A stretch of DNA of 13,872 nucleotides from Phycisphaerales bacterium. GTDB taxonomy: Bacteria > Planctomycetota > Phycisphaerae > Tepidisphaerales > Tepidisphaeraceae. A program made the position numbers and the translations under genes. Positions 1 through 6,450 of this stretch are shown piece after piece. Numbering within the stretch: position 1 is the stretch's first letter; each line of letters opens with the position of its first letter. The stretch is from the NCBI GenBank assembly GCA_028288775.1, contig JAQGHP010000119.1, positions 1-13,872 of the forward strand, in the 5' to 3' direction. The notes beneath the pieces are model-generated. The model saw only the letters and a program-made list of their open reading frames with translations. It searched no databases and was not told where the DNA came from.

Positions 1-432
1 GCGGACGGACTCGAGGTGCGTCATGATCTGCGGCAGGTTTTCGAAGTTGCGCCAAAAACCGTAGAGCTGTTCGGCCGGGCGGTTAATCAACATCGCCTGG
101 GAGATATGTACGCCGCGTTCCGCGACCTGACCTCCCGCGCCCGGAGCCTTCAGGTTGAGCGAATCGGCAGCGGGCCAGCGGCCCGTCGCGCCGTGGTAGA
201 GGAGCGCGCCCCCGACGCCCGCGATAAGCGCCCCGGGGATGCTGCGGCGGGAAAGGCCCAGCAGCGTCACGATCGATCCCGCGGCCATGGAAACGGCGCG
301 CTCGCGATCATCGCCGTTGGTCTGGCGACCTTCGGATCTTTGCGAGCTCTGCGGTGACAGAGGGATTGTCTGGCCGGCCCGGGCACGCTCCTGTCGCGAT
401 GCCTGGCTCGAAGTGGGGTTCTGTACGGTCAT
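1..432 (-). CDS. SRPBCC/cyclase-dehydrase family protein with N-terminal membrane-like domain (3' end cut off)
   Basis: Reverse-strand reading gives 144 residues from the ATG at 432-430 to the left edge with no stop, so the C-terminal part lies outside the window. Residues 1-44 are polar and probably disordered. Residues 45-85 are a glycine-rich hydrophobic stretch (SIVTLLGLSRRS, GVGGALLYHGATGR) like the DUF2892/YgaP-type membrane domain. From about residue 107 the motif INRPAEQLYGFWRNFENLP followed by THLESV is the typical start of a polyketide-cyclase/dehydrase SRPBCC domain, a fold that binds hydrophobic ligands. Proteins with this two-part layout are common in environmental bacteria; their ligand is unknown to me. 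The start is supported by GGAGG six bases upstream. It is divergent from the small gene at 771. Family call confident; function open. Confidence 0.85.
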   Translation of the reverse strand, partial: MTVQNPTSSQASRQERARAGQTIPLSPQSSQRSEGRQTNGDDRERAVSMAAGSIVTLLGLSRRSIPGALIAGVGGALLYHGATGRWPAADSLNLKAPGAGGQVAERGVHISQAMLINRPAEQLYGFWRNFENLPQIMTHLESVR

Positions 433-770
433 GGGATCCTCCAAAAAGTTTTTGTTCCGCATCCCCGAGTCCCGCCGCTTCAACCGTGCCCGTCGCCCCG
501 GTCATGTCGCCATGTCGGAGCGAAGCCGAATGAAATCGCGGCGGCAACCGGCCCCATCTCGCAGGATCGATTACGAGGGCGCTCGACATTCGTTCCGGGC
601 GACGGACTCATCGGATTTCGCTTCGACACGCTCAATTTCGTGCATGCCGTATGCCATGGGCATTTCCCGAGACGACTCCCAGAGGGAATTGACCGCTGCC
701 CGCCGGAACTGTCACGCACCCGCTTTCGGACCCGCTTCGCGACTGGCCCGCCGCGTGCAAGCCGGAGGAA
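433..770. other. Divergent intergenic region without a recognised gene
   Basis: These 338 bases separate the divergent genes starting at 432 (minus) and 771 (plus). Reading frames here are arginine/serine-rich and match no family I know. The Shine-Dalgarno of the minus gene lies at the left end (GGAGG on the minus strand at about 439-443) and that of the plus gene at 764-768. A TTGACC at about 690 resembles a -35 box, but no TANNNT-type -10 follows at a suitable spacing. Nothing else supportable is seen. Confidence 0.5.
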
Positions 771-1289
771 ATGGAAAGTGCAGCAACCACGGCCAACAAG
801 CATCTTGCGACGTATCTCAACGATCACCTCGCCGGGTCGGTGACGCTCTTGGAATTGTTGTCCCATTTGGCCTCCGCGTATGCCGACACACCCGTGGCGC
901 GATTCGCGACGGAACTGCACGGCGACATCGCCGCCGACCGTGCGACGCTCGAATCGCTGATGGAAATGTTGCACATTCCACAGAGCGCGATGCGGAAGGC
1001 GTCCGCGTGGGTCGCCGAGAAATTCGCCCAGCTCAAGCTCCGTCTGGACGACCATTCCGGCGGTGCGCTGCGCCTCTTGGAGGCGACGGAAGTGATCTCG
1101 CTGGGAATCGAAGGAAAGCGCCTGCTGTGGCTGGCGCTCGCGGCCGCTTCGCAGGGGGCGACGCAATTGTGTGATCCGGGTTATGAACGCCTGATCCGCC
1201 GGGCCATGGACCAGCGCAGCCGGGTGGAAGCGGTGCGGCGGGAAGCCGCGATCCTGGCCATGTCAACGCCGGCCGCGACGGCATCCTAA
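771..1289 (+). CDS. Small all-helical conserved hypothetical protein
   Basis: This 172-residue protein has no signal peptide, no membrane segment and no obvious metal cluster. It reads as a run of amphipathic helices: residues 10-45 (HLATYLNDHLAGSVTLLELL), an acidic helix around 45-70 (ELHGDIAADRATLESLM), a basic stretch with EKFAQLKLRLDDHSGGALRLLEA, then LGIEGKRLLWLALAAAS and a C-terminal helix with YERLIRRAMDQRSRVEAVR. The pattern recalls four-helix-bundle (ferritin-like or DUF892-like) stress proteins, and I recall similar hypothetical proteins in planctomycetes and acidobacteria, but I cannot name a domain. The ATG at 771 follows GGAGGAA very closely (two-base spacer), tighter than usual. 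It is separated from the downstream aldo/keto reductase by 138 bases, so a separate transcript is likely. Confidence 0.8.
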   Translation: MESAATTANKHLATYLNDHLAGSVTLLELLSHLASAYADTPVARFATELHGDIAADRATLESLMEMLHIPQSAMRKASAWVAEKFAQLKLRLDDHSGGALRLLEATEVISLGIEGKRLLWLALAAASQGATQLCDPGYERLIRRAMDQRSRVEAVRREAAILAMSTPAATAS

Positions 1290-1384
1290 GTTGCCCGACG
1301 TTTTGTTTTGTCTAATACCTTCGGAGCGCTTCGTCAACCAGGGGAACCCCCGGTCCTCCGGCACTAACATTGCATCGCATCCCG

Positions 1385-1411
1385 CCACTTTGCCAAGTGG
1401 ATTGATTCAAT
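1385..1411. promoter_or_regulatory. Pair of adjacent palindromes upstream of the aldo/keto reductase
   Basis: CCACTT-tgcc-AAGTGG (1385-1400) is a perfect 6-bp inverted repeat, followed directly by ATTGA-t-TCAAT (1401-1411), a perfect 5-bp one. They end six bases before the GGAGG Shine-Dalgarno (1417-1421). The position suits a repressor operator or a leader hairpin. A weak promoter-like pair lies further up (TTGCCC at 1291, TAATAC at 1313, 16-base spacer). The role is inferred. Confidence 0.35.
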
Positions 1412-1427
1412 CACCCGGAGGCAGCTC

Positions 1428-2327
1428 ATGACCACGGCACCGCAAGTTTCCCGCCCCGCCGACACGCGCCCGGCAGCCCGGAGTGGCACGTTTGTCATCG
1501 AGAGCGATCTTCCCGTGCATCGGCTCGGCTTCGGCACGATGCGCCTGACCGGCCCCGGCATTTGGGGCGAACCGGCCAATCACGATGAGGCGATCGCCGT
1601 GCTGCGCCGCGCGGTCGAGCTGGGGATCAACTTCATCGACACCGCCGACTCCTACGGCCCCGAGGTCGCCGAGCGGTTGGTCGCGGAGGCGCTCTATCCG
1701 TACCCGCAGGGTTTGGTCATCGCGACCAAGGGCGGACTCCAGCGCCCCGGCCCCGACAAATGGGTGGAAGACGGGCGTCCCGAGCATCTGCGTGAAGCGT
1801 GCGAAGGGAGCCTCCGCCGATTGAGGCTGAAGCGCATCGATCTGTATCAGCTTCACCGCATCGACCCCAAGGTGCCCATGGAAGAACAGATCGGCACGCT
1901 GCTCGAACTTCAGCGCGAGGGGAAGATCCGGCACATTGGATTGTCGGAGGTGAAAGTCGATCAGATCGAGGCCGTCCGCCGACTCACACCCGTGGCCACG
2001 GTGCAAAACCGGTACAACCTGGTGGACCGAAACTCCGAAGACGTGCTCGACTACTGCACCCGCGAAAACATCGGCTTCATCCCCTGGTTTCCCCTGGCCG
2101 TCGGCGAGCTTGCCCGGCCCGGCAGCCCGCTCGCCCGCATCGCCGAGCAACTGCATGCCCTGCCTTCGCAGGTAGCGGTCGCGTGGCTGCTACGAAAATC
2201 CCCCGTGATGCTTCCCATCCCGGGAACGTCGAGCGTCAAGCACCTCGAAGAGAACACGGCCGCGGCACTCGTCGAGCTGGACGATTCGACCATGCAGGAG
2301 TTGGACAAGCTCGCACCGAAAACATGA
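1428..2327 (+). CDS. Aldo/keto reductase
   Basis: This 299-residue cytoplasmic NAD(P)H-dependent oxidoreductase has the AKR (alpha/beta)8 barrel and is full length for the family after a 20-residue N-terminal tail. The start motif LGFGTMRLTGPG (33-44) is typical. The catalytic tetrad is complete: Asp71 and Tyr76 in NFIDTADSYG, Lys101 in IATKGG, and His143 in LYQLHRID. The later motif GKIRHIGLSE and the cofactor-side segment PIPGTSSVKHLEEN near the C-terminus also fit. It resembles the bacterial YdbC/IolS-like general oxidoreductases; the substrate cannot be told. The ATG is well supported by GGAGG (1417-1421) with a six-base spacer. It is followed by a repeat block rather than a coupled gene, so it is probably monocistronic. 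Confidence 0.95.
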   Translation: MTTAPQVSRPADTRPAARSGTFVIESDLPVHRLGFGTMRLTGPGIWGEPANHDEAIAVLRRAVELGINFIDTADSYGPEVAERLVAEALYPYPQGLVIATKGGLQRPGPDKWVEDGRPEHLREACEGSLRRLRLKRIDLYQLHRIDPKVPMEEQIGTLLELQREGKIRHIGLSEVKVDQIEAVRRLTPVATVQNRYNLVDRNSEDVLDYCTRENIGFIPWFPLAVGELARPGSPLARIAEQLHALPSQVAVAWLLRKSPVMLPIPGTSSVKHLEENTAAALVELDDSTMQELDKLAPKT

Positions 2328-2343
2328 GCGACTAGGTGTCTGC

Positions 2344-2430
2344 CGTGGCATGGGCGGCTCGCCCATGGCTTGTGATACGCCGCGAGCGTCGGCCGTACCC
2401 GGCCGACCAGAGCACCTAAAACGCTCCACA
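2344..2430. repeat. Dispersed palindromic repeat block (CATGGGCG family)
   Basis: The core is CATGGGCG-gct-CGCCCATG (2349-2367), a perfect 8-bp inverted repeat, preceded by GTGG and followed by a tacgccgcga tail. The same core plus a GTACGCCGC-type tail recurs at about 2587-2626 (inverted), at 4754-4815 and in degenerate form at 13380-13398. A family copied around the genome is inferred. Confidence 0.7.
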
Positions 2431-2522
2431 GTATTTCAGAGCCGGGGCGTGTCGCCCGGTCGGGCCGCAGGCCCGCTCCGGTCCCCTCTCCCTCGTACTC
2501 GGGGGAAAGGGAGTACGACGGA
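2431..2522 (+). repeat. Three-hairpin repeat, copy 1
   Basis: This element of about 90 bases matches the one at 11344-11434. It contains, in order, a GC stem around 2442-2459 (CCGGGGCG/CGCCCGG, one bulge), the perfect stem CGGGCC-gca-GGCCCG (2461-2475), and a pyrimidine/purine stem CCCTCTCCC...GGGGAAAGGG (about 2483-2511, one mismatch). It lies between the aldo/keto reductase and the ABC transporter. Downstream, CCGGCC (2535-2540) and GGCCGG (2562-2567) flank a gagcgcagtcgaag motif that also looks repeat-like. Confidence 0.75.
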
Positions 2523-2586
2523 GCAACGCTGCGACCGGCCTGCTCTGAGCGCAGTCGAAGAGGCCGGCACGGCCCGGCTATGAAAT

Positions 2587-2626
2587 GTGCGGCGTACCGC
2601 ACACCATGGGCGGGCCGCCCATGCCA
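2587..2626. repeat. Double palindromic repeat upstream of the ABC transporter
   Basis: Two perfect stems lie back to back: GTGCGG-cgta-CCGCAC (2587-2602) and CATGGGCGG-g-CCGCCCATG (2605-2623). This is the inverted version of the repeat at 2344 and 4754. An open frame runs through it into the transporter gene, but the residues it would encode are repeat-derived and unlike the family, so the transporter start is placed downstream. Confidence 0.7.
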
Positions 2627-2666
2627 CCTAACACACCCCCCCCTGCCATGTCGTCGGATTCCCGCC

Positions 2667-2678
2667 TACCATGTGGGG
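2667..2678 (+). promoter_or_regulatory. Possible leaderless-type -10 box for the ABC transporter
   Basis: TACCAT (2667-2672) fits TANNNT and is followed by exactly six bases before the chosen ATG, the geometry of leaderless promoters known in Deinococcus and actinobacteria. A weak -35 (CTGCCA, 2643-2648, 18-base spacer) precedes it. GTGGGG just before the ATG is a poor and too-close Shine-Dalgarno. Tentative. Confidence 0.3.
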
Positions 2679-4736
2679 ATGCCGATTCCGACCCGTTCCA
2701 GCCGCAGACGTTATTGGGATTATCGCCGCAAGTTGAAGCAGCGCCGCAACAAGGGCGAAGCGAGCGGCGACGCCACCATCGGCGGGCACGACCACGGCTC
2801 CAGCCATGGCCCGGGTGACGCCAAGAAGCATCGCCCGCGCACTCGCCCGTTTACCCGGTTGCTCAGGGAATTCTGGGGTCTGCTCCAAGGTTTCCGAGGC
2901 ACATTGGCCGCGGCCTTGGTCGCGCTAAGTGTTTCCACGTTGCTCGGGCTTGTGCCGCTGTACGGGACGAAGATCGTGTTTGACAGCGTGCTGCGCGATC
3001 AGCCGTTGCCGGCCCAGCTGCCGCACGGGATCGTCCTTCCGCACGATCGGCGGGAATTGCTTACGGTGGTGGCCGTGGGAATGGTCACGCTGGCGCTGGC
3101 CTCCGAGCTTTTCGGCTTGTTTGGGCGCTGGCAGACCACCCGCATGACCAAGCGCGTGCAAGTGTCGGTGCGGAAAAAAGTCTTCGACCATGCCGTCCGC
3201 CTGCCGCTGCATCGCGTCTATGAACTCAAGTCCGGCGGGGTCGCGTCGATCCTTCGTGAAGACGCCGGGGGCGTCGCCGATCTCATCTTTTCCATGTTCT
3301 ACAACCCGTGGCGCGCGATCATTCAGCTCCTGGGGAGCCTGACGATTCTCGCCTTCGTGGACTGGCGGCTGCTGCTGGGTTCGGTGGCGCTGCTGCCGAC
3401 GGTCTGGCTGACGCACCGCACGTGGATCAGCCGCATTAGGCCGATCTTCCGCGACATCCGCTCCACGCGCCAGAGTATCGACTCGCACGCCACCGAAGCC
3501 TTCGGCGGCATGCGCGTCGTCCGCTCCTTCTCGCGCCAGCAGGCCGAAGCCGCGACCTTCACCCGTAGCGGCCACCTCATGGCCCGCCAGGAAATCTTCG
3601 CCTGGTGGTGGATGCGCGGCATCGATGTCGCCTGGTCCGTGCTCATCCCGCTCGCCTCCGCCCTGCTGCTCTACTTCGGCGGTATGCGCGTGCTCTCGGA
3701 CATGGAAAAACTCAAGGCCGGCCTCATCACCTCCAAGCAGGCGCTAACGCTGGGCGACCTCGTGATGTTCCTGTCCTACCTCGCCGCCCTGCTCGGCCCG
3801 ATCGCGGCGTTGGCCGCGAGCGCCACGGCATTGCAAAACAGCCTCTCAGGCCTCGACCGTGTTTTGGATTTGCTCGCCGAGCCATTGGAGATGCCGTCGA
3901 AGCCCGGCGCGCTGGTGGTGAACAGCGAAACCGTCGCCGGCAGGATTTCGCTGCAAAATGTGTCGTTCGCCTACAACGGAACAGCCGACCCTGTGCTGCG
4001 CGACGTCAATCTCGACGTGCATCCCGGCGAGATGATCGCGCTCGTCGGCCCCAGCGGCGCGGGCAAGACGACGCTCTGCAATCTCGTCGCCCGTTTCTAC
4101 GATCCCACTGCTGGGGCCGTACTGCTTGATGGGACGGATCTCCGCGACATCACCGCCGACAGCTATCGACGGCTACTGGGCATCGTCGAGCAGGACACGT
4201 TTTTGTTTGACGGGACGATCGCCGAGAACATCGCCTACGGCCGCCGGGGCGCGACGGCGGAGCAGATCGCCGAAGCGGCGACGCTCGCCAATGCCCACGA
4301 CTTCATCATCAAGCTCCCCGCCGGCTACGACACCCTCATCGGCGAACGCGGCGTAAAACTTTCCGGCGGCCAGCGCCAGCGCATCACCATCGCCCGCGCC
4401 ATCCTCGCCGACCCGCGCATCCTCATCCTTGACGAGGCCACGAGCAACCTCGACACCGAATCCGAGCGTCTGATCCAGGGGAGCATGCAAACCCTGATGT
4501 CCGGCCGCACGAGCTTCGTGATCGCCCACCGCCTGAGCACCATCGCCCACGCCGACCGAATTCTGGTTCTGGAAAACGGCCGCATCATCGAGCAAGGCCG
4601 CCACGAAGAGTTGATGGCCGCCAGCGGCCGCTACCGCGACATGGTAGATCTGCAAACCAGCCCGCCGCCGTCGCCAAAGATCAGCGCGAGCAACCCGAAG
4701 CCGCGCGAGGACGCGTACGCGCAGGAAGGTGTTTAA
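2679..4736 (+). CDS. MsbA/LmrA-type ABC exporter (fused membrane and ATPase domains)
   Basis: A 685-residue half-transporter that should dimerise in the inner membrane and export a lipid, glycolipid, peptide or drug. Residues 1-60 are basic, with a His-rich patch (HDHGSSHG) before the membrane domain; this tail is longer than usual. The membrane domain (about 75-390) has around six hydrophobic segments. The ATPase domain is complete: A-loop Tyr432, Walker A GPSGAGKTT (457-465), Q-loop Gln505, signature LSGGQRQR (from 561), Walker B ending Asp585-Glu586, and H-loop His617. An ATG 99 bases upstream is in frame, but it would add a segment encoded by a dispersed palindromic repeat, so I start at 2679. 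Repeats flank the gene on both sides. Substrate unknown; the nearby heptose and GT87 genes make an envelope lipid plausible. Confidence 0.95.
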   Translation: MPIPTRSSRRRYWDYRRKLKQRRNKGEASGDATIGGHDHGSSHGPGDAKKHRPRTRPFTRLLREFWGLLQGFRGTLAAALVALSVSTLLGLVPLYGTKIVFDSVLRDQPLPAQLPHGIVLPHDRRELLTVVAVGMVTLALASELFGLFGRWQTTRMTKRVQVSVRKKVFDHAVRLPLHRVYELKSGGVASILREDAGGVADLIFSMFYNPWRAIIQLLGSLTILAFVDWRLLLGSVALLPTVWLTHRTWISRIRPIFRDIRSTRQSIDSHATEAFGGMRVVRSFSRQQAEAATFTRSGHLMARQEIFAWWWMRGIDVAWSVLIPLASALLLYFGGMRVLSDMEKLKAGLITSKQALTLGDLVMFLSYLAALLGPIAALAASATALQNSLSGLDRVLDLLAEPLEMPSKPGALVVNSETVAGRISLQNVSFAYNGTADPVLRDVNLDVHPGEMIALVGPSGAGKTTLCNLVARFYDPTAGAVLLDGTDLRDITADSYRRLLGIVEQDTFLFDGTIAENIAYGRRGATAEQIAEAATLANAHDFIIKLPAGYDTLIGERGVKLSGGQRQRITIARAILADPRILILDEATSNLDTESERLIQGSMQTLMSGRTSFVIAHRLSTIAHADRILVLENGRIIEQGRHEELMAASGRYRDMVDLQTSPPPSPKISASNPKPREDAYAQEGV

Positions 4737-4749
4737 TGACGGTGTGCCT

Positions 4750-4840
4750 GTGGCATGGGCGGCCCGCCCATATCGTGGCATGGGCGAGATAGCCCATGGT
4801 CGCGGTACGCCGCGACGTTCGACCGGTATTCCGGTCGAAG
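4750..4840. repeat. Palindromic repeat cluster after the ABC transporter
   Basis: Three stems lie in a row: ATGGGCGG-c-CCGCCCAT (4755-4771), CATGGGC-gagata-GCCCATG (4779-4798), and TTCGACCGG-tatt-CCGGTCGAA (4818-4839, perfect 9 bp). A gcggtacgccgcgac tail (about 4802-4816) links the second and third. The first two belong to the CATGGGCG family seen upstream of the same transporter. No T-run follows, so this does not look like an intrinsic terminator for the transporter. Confidence 0.7.
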
Positions 4841-4887
4841 AAAGCCCGAGCGCGGCGACCTCTTCGGCGTGCCCGGAACGAATCAGC

Positions 4888-4956
4888 AAAAAAAGTTCGG
4901 CGGAGCCCAACCTACAAAGCGCTCGACGGCCTTCCGTAGGTTCGGCTCCGCCGAAC
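4888..4956 (-). terminator. Intrinsic terminator of the GT87 transcript, overlapping its stop codon
   Basis: On the minus strand a 21-bp stem with one internal mismatch (arms 4936-4956 and 4895-4915, 20-base loop) is followed at once by seven T (A7 at 4888-4894 on the plus strand). This is the standard Rho-independent layout. The stop codon of the GT87 gene (4912-4914) lies inside the second arm. The arm sequence GTTCGGCGGAGCC looks like a dispersed repeat put to use as a terminator. Confidence 0.8.
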
Positions 4957-6393
4957 GTCCCCGATTTCCTCCGGGTGGCTGCCATCGCTAATCGCGGCAA
5001 CGGATTTCAACCCCGCCCACAGGATCAACAAATACCCAGCGAGCAATCCCCAGCCAGGCACGCTGTAGTTGAAGTAATAGAAGTGCGCGGCCTTCCACGC
5101 CCTCGCCCCCGGCATAATGAACGATAGGAATATCAACAACACCCCCGCCAGCGCCGCCCCGCGGCGGAGGCCCGGCCGCGGCGTCACCAACAGTGCCGCG
5201 GCGAGCGTATTTACCAGCGTCGCGATCACCAGATGCCGCGTGTTCGTGTCGGGGCTGAAGGTGAGGGCGACCGTCACGAGGCCCGCCCATTCCAATGCTA
5301 CCAAGCCCTTGAACGGCTGAGCGCTCTGCCGTTTTGCGTCCGGCCATTGCAACATCGGGAAACGATTCGCACTGTACATTCCCGCCACGACGGCCAGCGC
5401 GAGCAATCCCACGACTGCCGCCAGGGCCATCACCGACGTGTTGGAAAATCCGTGCGGCCCCAGCACTCGGGCCAATACGCTCGTGATTGAGACGCTCAGG
5501 CCGTCGCCGATGTTGTGGACCTTTATTCCGTGCAAAACTTCCGGCGCAATGCCGACCCACTTGAGCAAGCCCGCCAGGGCCACCCGCAGGCAGCGCAGGT
5601 CTTCGTGCCAGCCCAGCAGCACCGCGGGGAGTAGCGCGAAAAAGACTGTGCCGACCGCCGTCCAAGCCAAGGCCGCCCATCGCCTTCGCAGGATAAGCCA
5701 GGGCAACGCAACAACAGGCAGGTACTTGATGTTCAGCGCAAGGGCCAGCGCCATACCCACCACCGCCGGCCGTCGATCGAGCCAGTAGAGCGCGAGCACG
5801 AACATGAACAGCATGATCGCGTCCGTCTCGCCCATCGTGAGGACGGCGCGCATTTCGTTCAGGCCAAAGAGACTCGCCAGAAAGGCGACGACCCATTCCC
5901 GATCCGGCGAGTGTGCATCGAGCCGGCGGAGGATCGCCCGCGCCCCGAGCTTCACCGATCCGAACAGCATCAGCGTGTTGAGCACGAGCGAGATCTGCGC
6001 CGCGTGCCGCTCACTTACCAGCGTCAGCGGCGAATACACAAACGCGATCAGCGGCGGGTAGACGTACATCATCGCCGGGCTCGTCCCGGCGGTGTAAATG
6101 TCGCGATGCGCGACCGCATATTGCGCCGCGATGTAGAAGGTCGGAAAGTCCCCGAGGCGTGAGCGGTCGCCTTTGGTTTGATGCAGGAGGTGATAGATCA
6201 GGAAGTAGCCGAAGATCGCCGCCAGTCCGGCGATCGCGATCCATCGCAGCATCGAGGAAGGAAGGCGGCCGCCAAGAGGCGCATCCGATTCCGCGAAAGA
6301 GCCGCCCGAGATTTGCACTGGAGAAGTTCCGGGCGGCGACACGCCAGCGCCCCCTTCGCTGCCTCCGGTCTCACGAGACGATTCGCCGCTCAT
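4912..6393 (-). CDS. GT87/DUF2029 family membrane glycosyltransferase
   Basis: This 493-residue integral membrane protein has about ten hydrophobic segments from residue 49 on and a polar Gly/Ser/Pro-rich tail of 45 residues before them. The family hallmark GDFPTFYIAA (Asp82) follows the first membrane segment, then YVYPPL (110-115) and SPLTLVSERHAAQ, as in DUF2029/GT87 polyprenyl-phosphate-sugar-dependent mannosyltransferases. It would transfer a sugar on the periplasmic side to a lipid or glycan; the donor and acceptor are unknown. The last 14 or so residues (VRRSRTYGRPSSAL) are encoded by a repeat/terminator hairpin and are probably not functional. There is no Shine-Dalgarno, but TTGGAA-N16-TACACT sits seven bases before the ATG, suggesting a leaderless transcript besides read-through from the upstream gene 57 bases away. 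Confidence 0.88.
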   Translation of the reverse strand: MSGESSRETGGSEGGAGVSPPGTSPVQISGGSFAESDAPLGGRLPSSMLRWIAIAGLAAIFGYFLIYHLLHQTKGDRSRLGDFPTFYIAAQYAVAHRDIYTAGTSPAMMYVYPPLIAFVYSPLTLVSERHAAQISLVLNTLMLFGSVKLGARAILRRLDAHSPDREWVVAFLASLFGLNEMRAVLTMGETDAIMLFMFVLALYWLDRRPAVVGMALALALNIKYLPVVALPWLILRRRWAALAWTAVGTVFFALLPAVLLGWHEDLRCLRVALAGLLKWVGIAPEVLHGIKVHNIGDGLSVSITSVLARVLGPHGFSNTSVMALAAVVGLLALAVVAGMYSANRFPMLQWPDAKRQSAQPFKGLVALEWAGLVTVALTFSPDTNTRHLVIATLVNTLAAALLVTPRPGLRRGAALAGVLLIFLSFIMPGARAWKAAHFYYFNYSVPGWGLLAGYLLILWAGLKSVAAISDGSHPEEIGDVRRSRTYGRPSSAL

Positions 6394-6400
6394 GGCGTGC

Positions 6401-6428
6401 AGTGTATAGGGGAATCGGCAGGTTCCAA
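6401..6428 (-). promoter_or_regulatory. Candidate sigma-70 promoter giving a leaderless GT87 mRNA
   Basis: Read on the minus strand: TTGGAA (6428-6423, four of six -35 matches), a 16-base spacer, TACACT (6406-6401), then seven bases to the ATG at 6393. Transcription would begin at or within a base or so of the start codon. This agrees with the lack of a Shine-Dalgarno there. Confidence 0.45.
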
Positions 6429-6450
6429 TAGTTGTCGCGGTGCGGTCGGC

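Noticed and set aside
744..759. Sigma-54-like TGGCCC...GTGCA before the gene at 771
   Set aside because: GG-N10-GC spacing is right, but three consensus positions differ and the start would fall at the ATG, leaving out the GGAGG site.
239..1174. Long plus and minus frames across 239-1174 and 480-1166
   Set aside because: Arg-rich shadow frames with no family similarity; they overlap genes at 1-432 and 771-1289 that have good ribosome sites and coherent sequences.
2580..2678. Upstream extension of the ABC transporter
   Set aside because: The added residues are encoded by the palindromic repeat and look nothing like the family's N-terminus.
4750..4840. Terminator for the ABC transporter
   Set aside because: Stable stems but no T-run on the plus strand.
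4988..5896. 302-residue minus-strand frame within the GT87 gene
   Set aside because: Shadow in another frame of a clear membrane protein gene.
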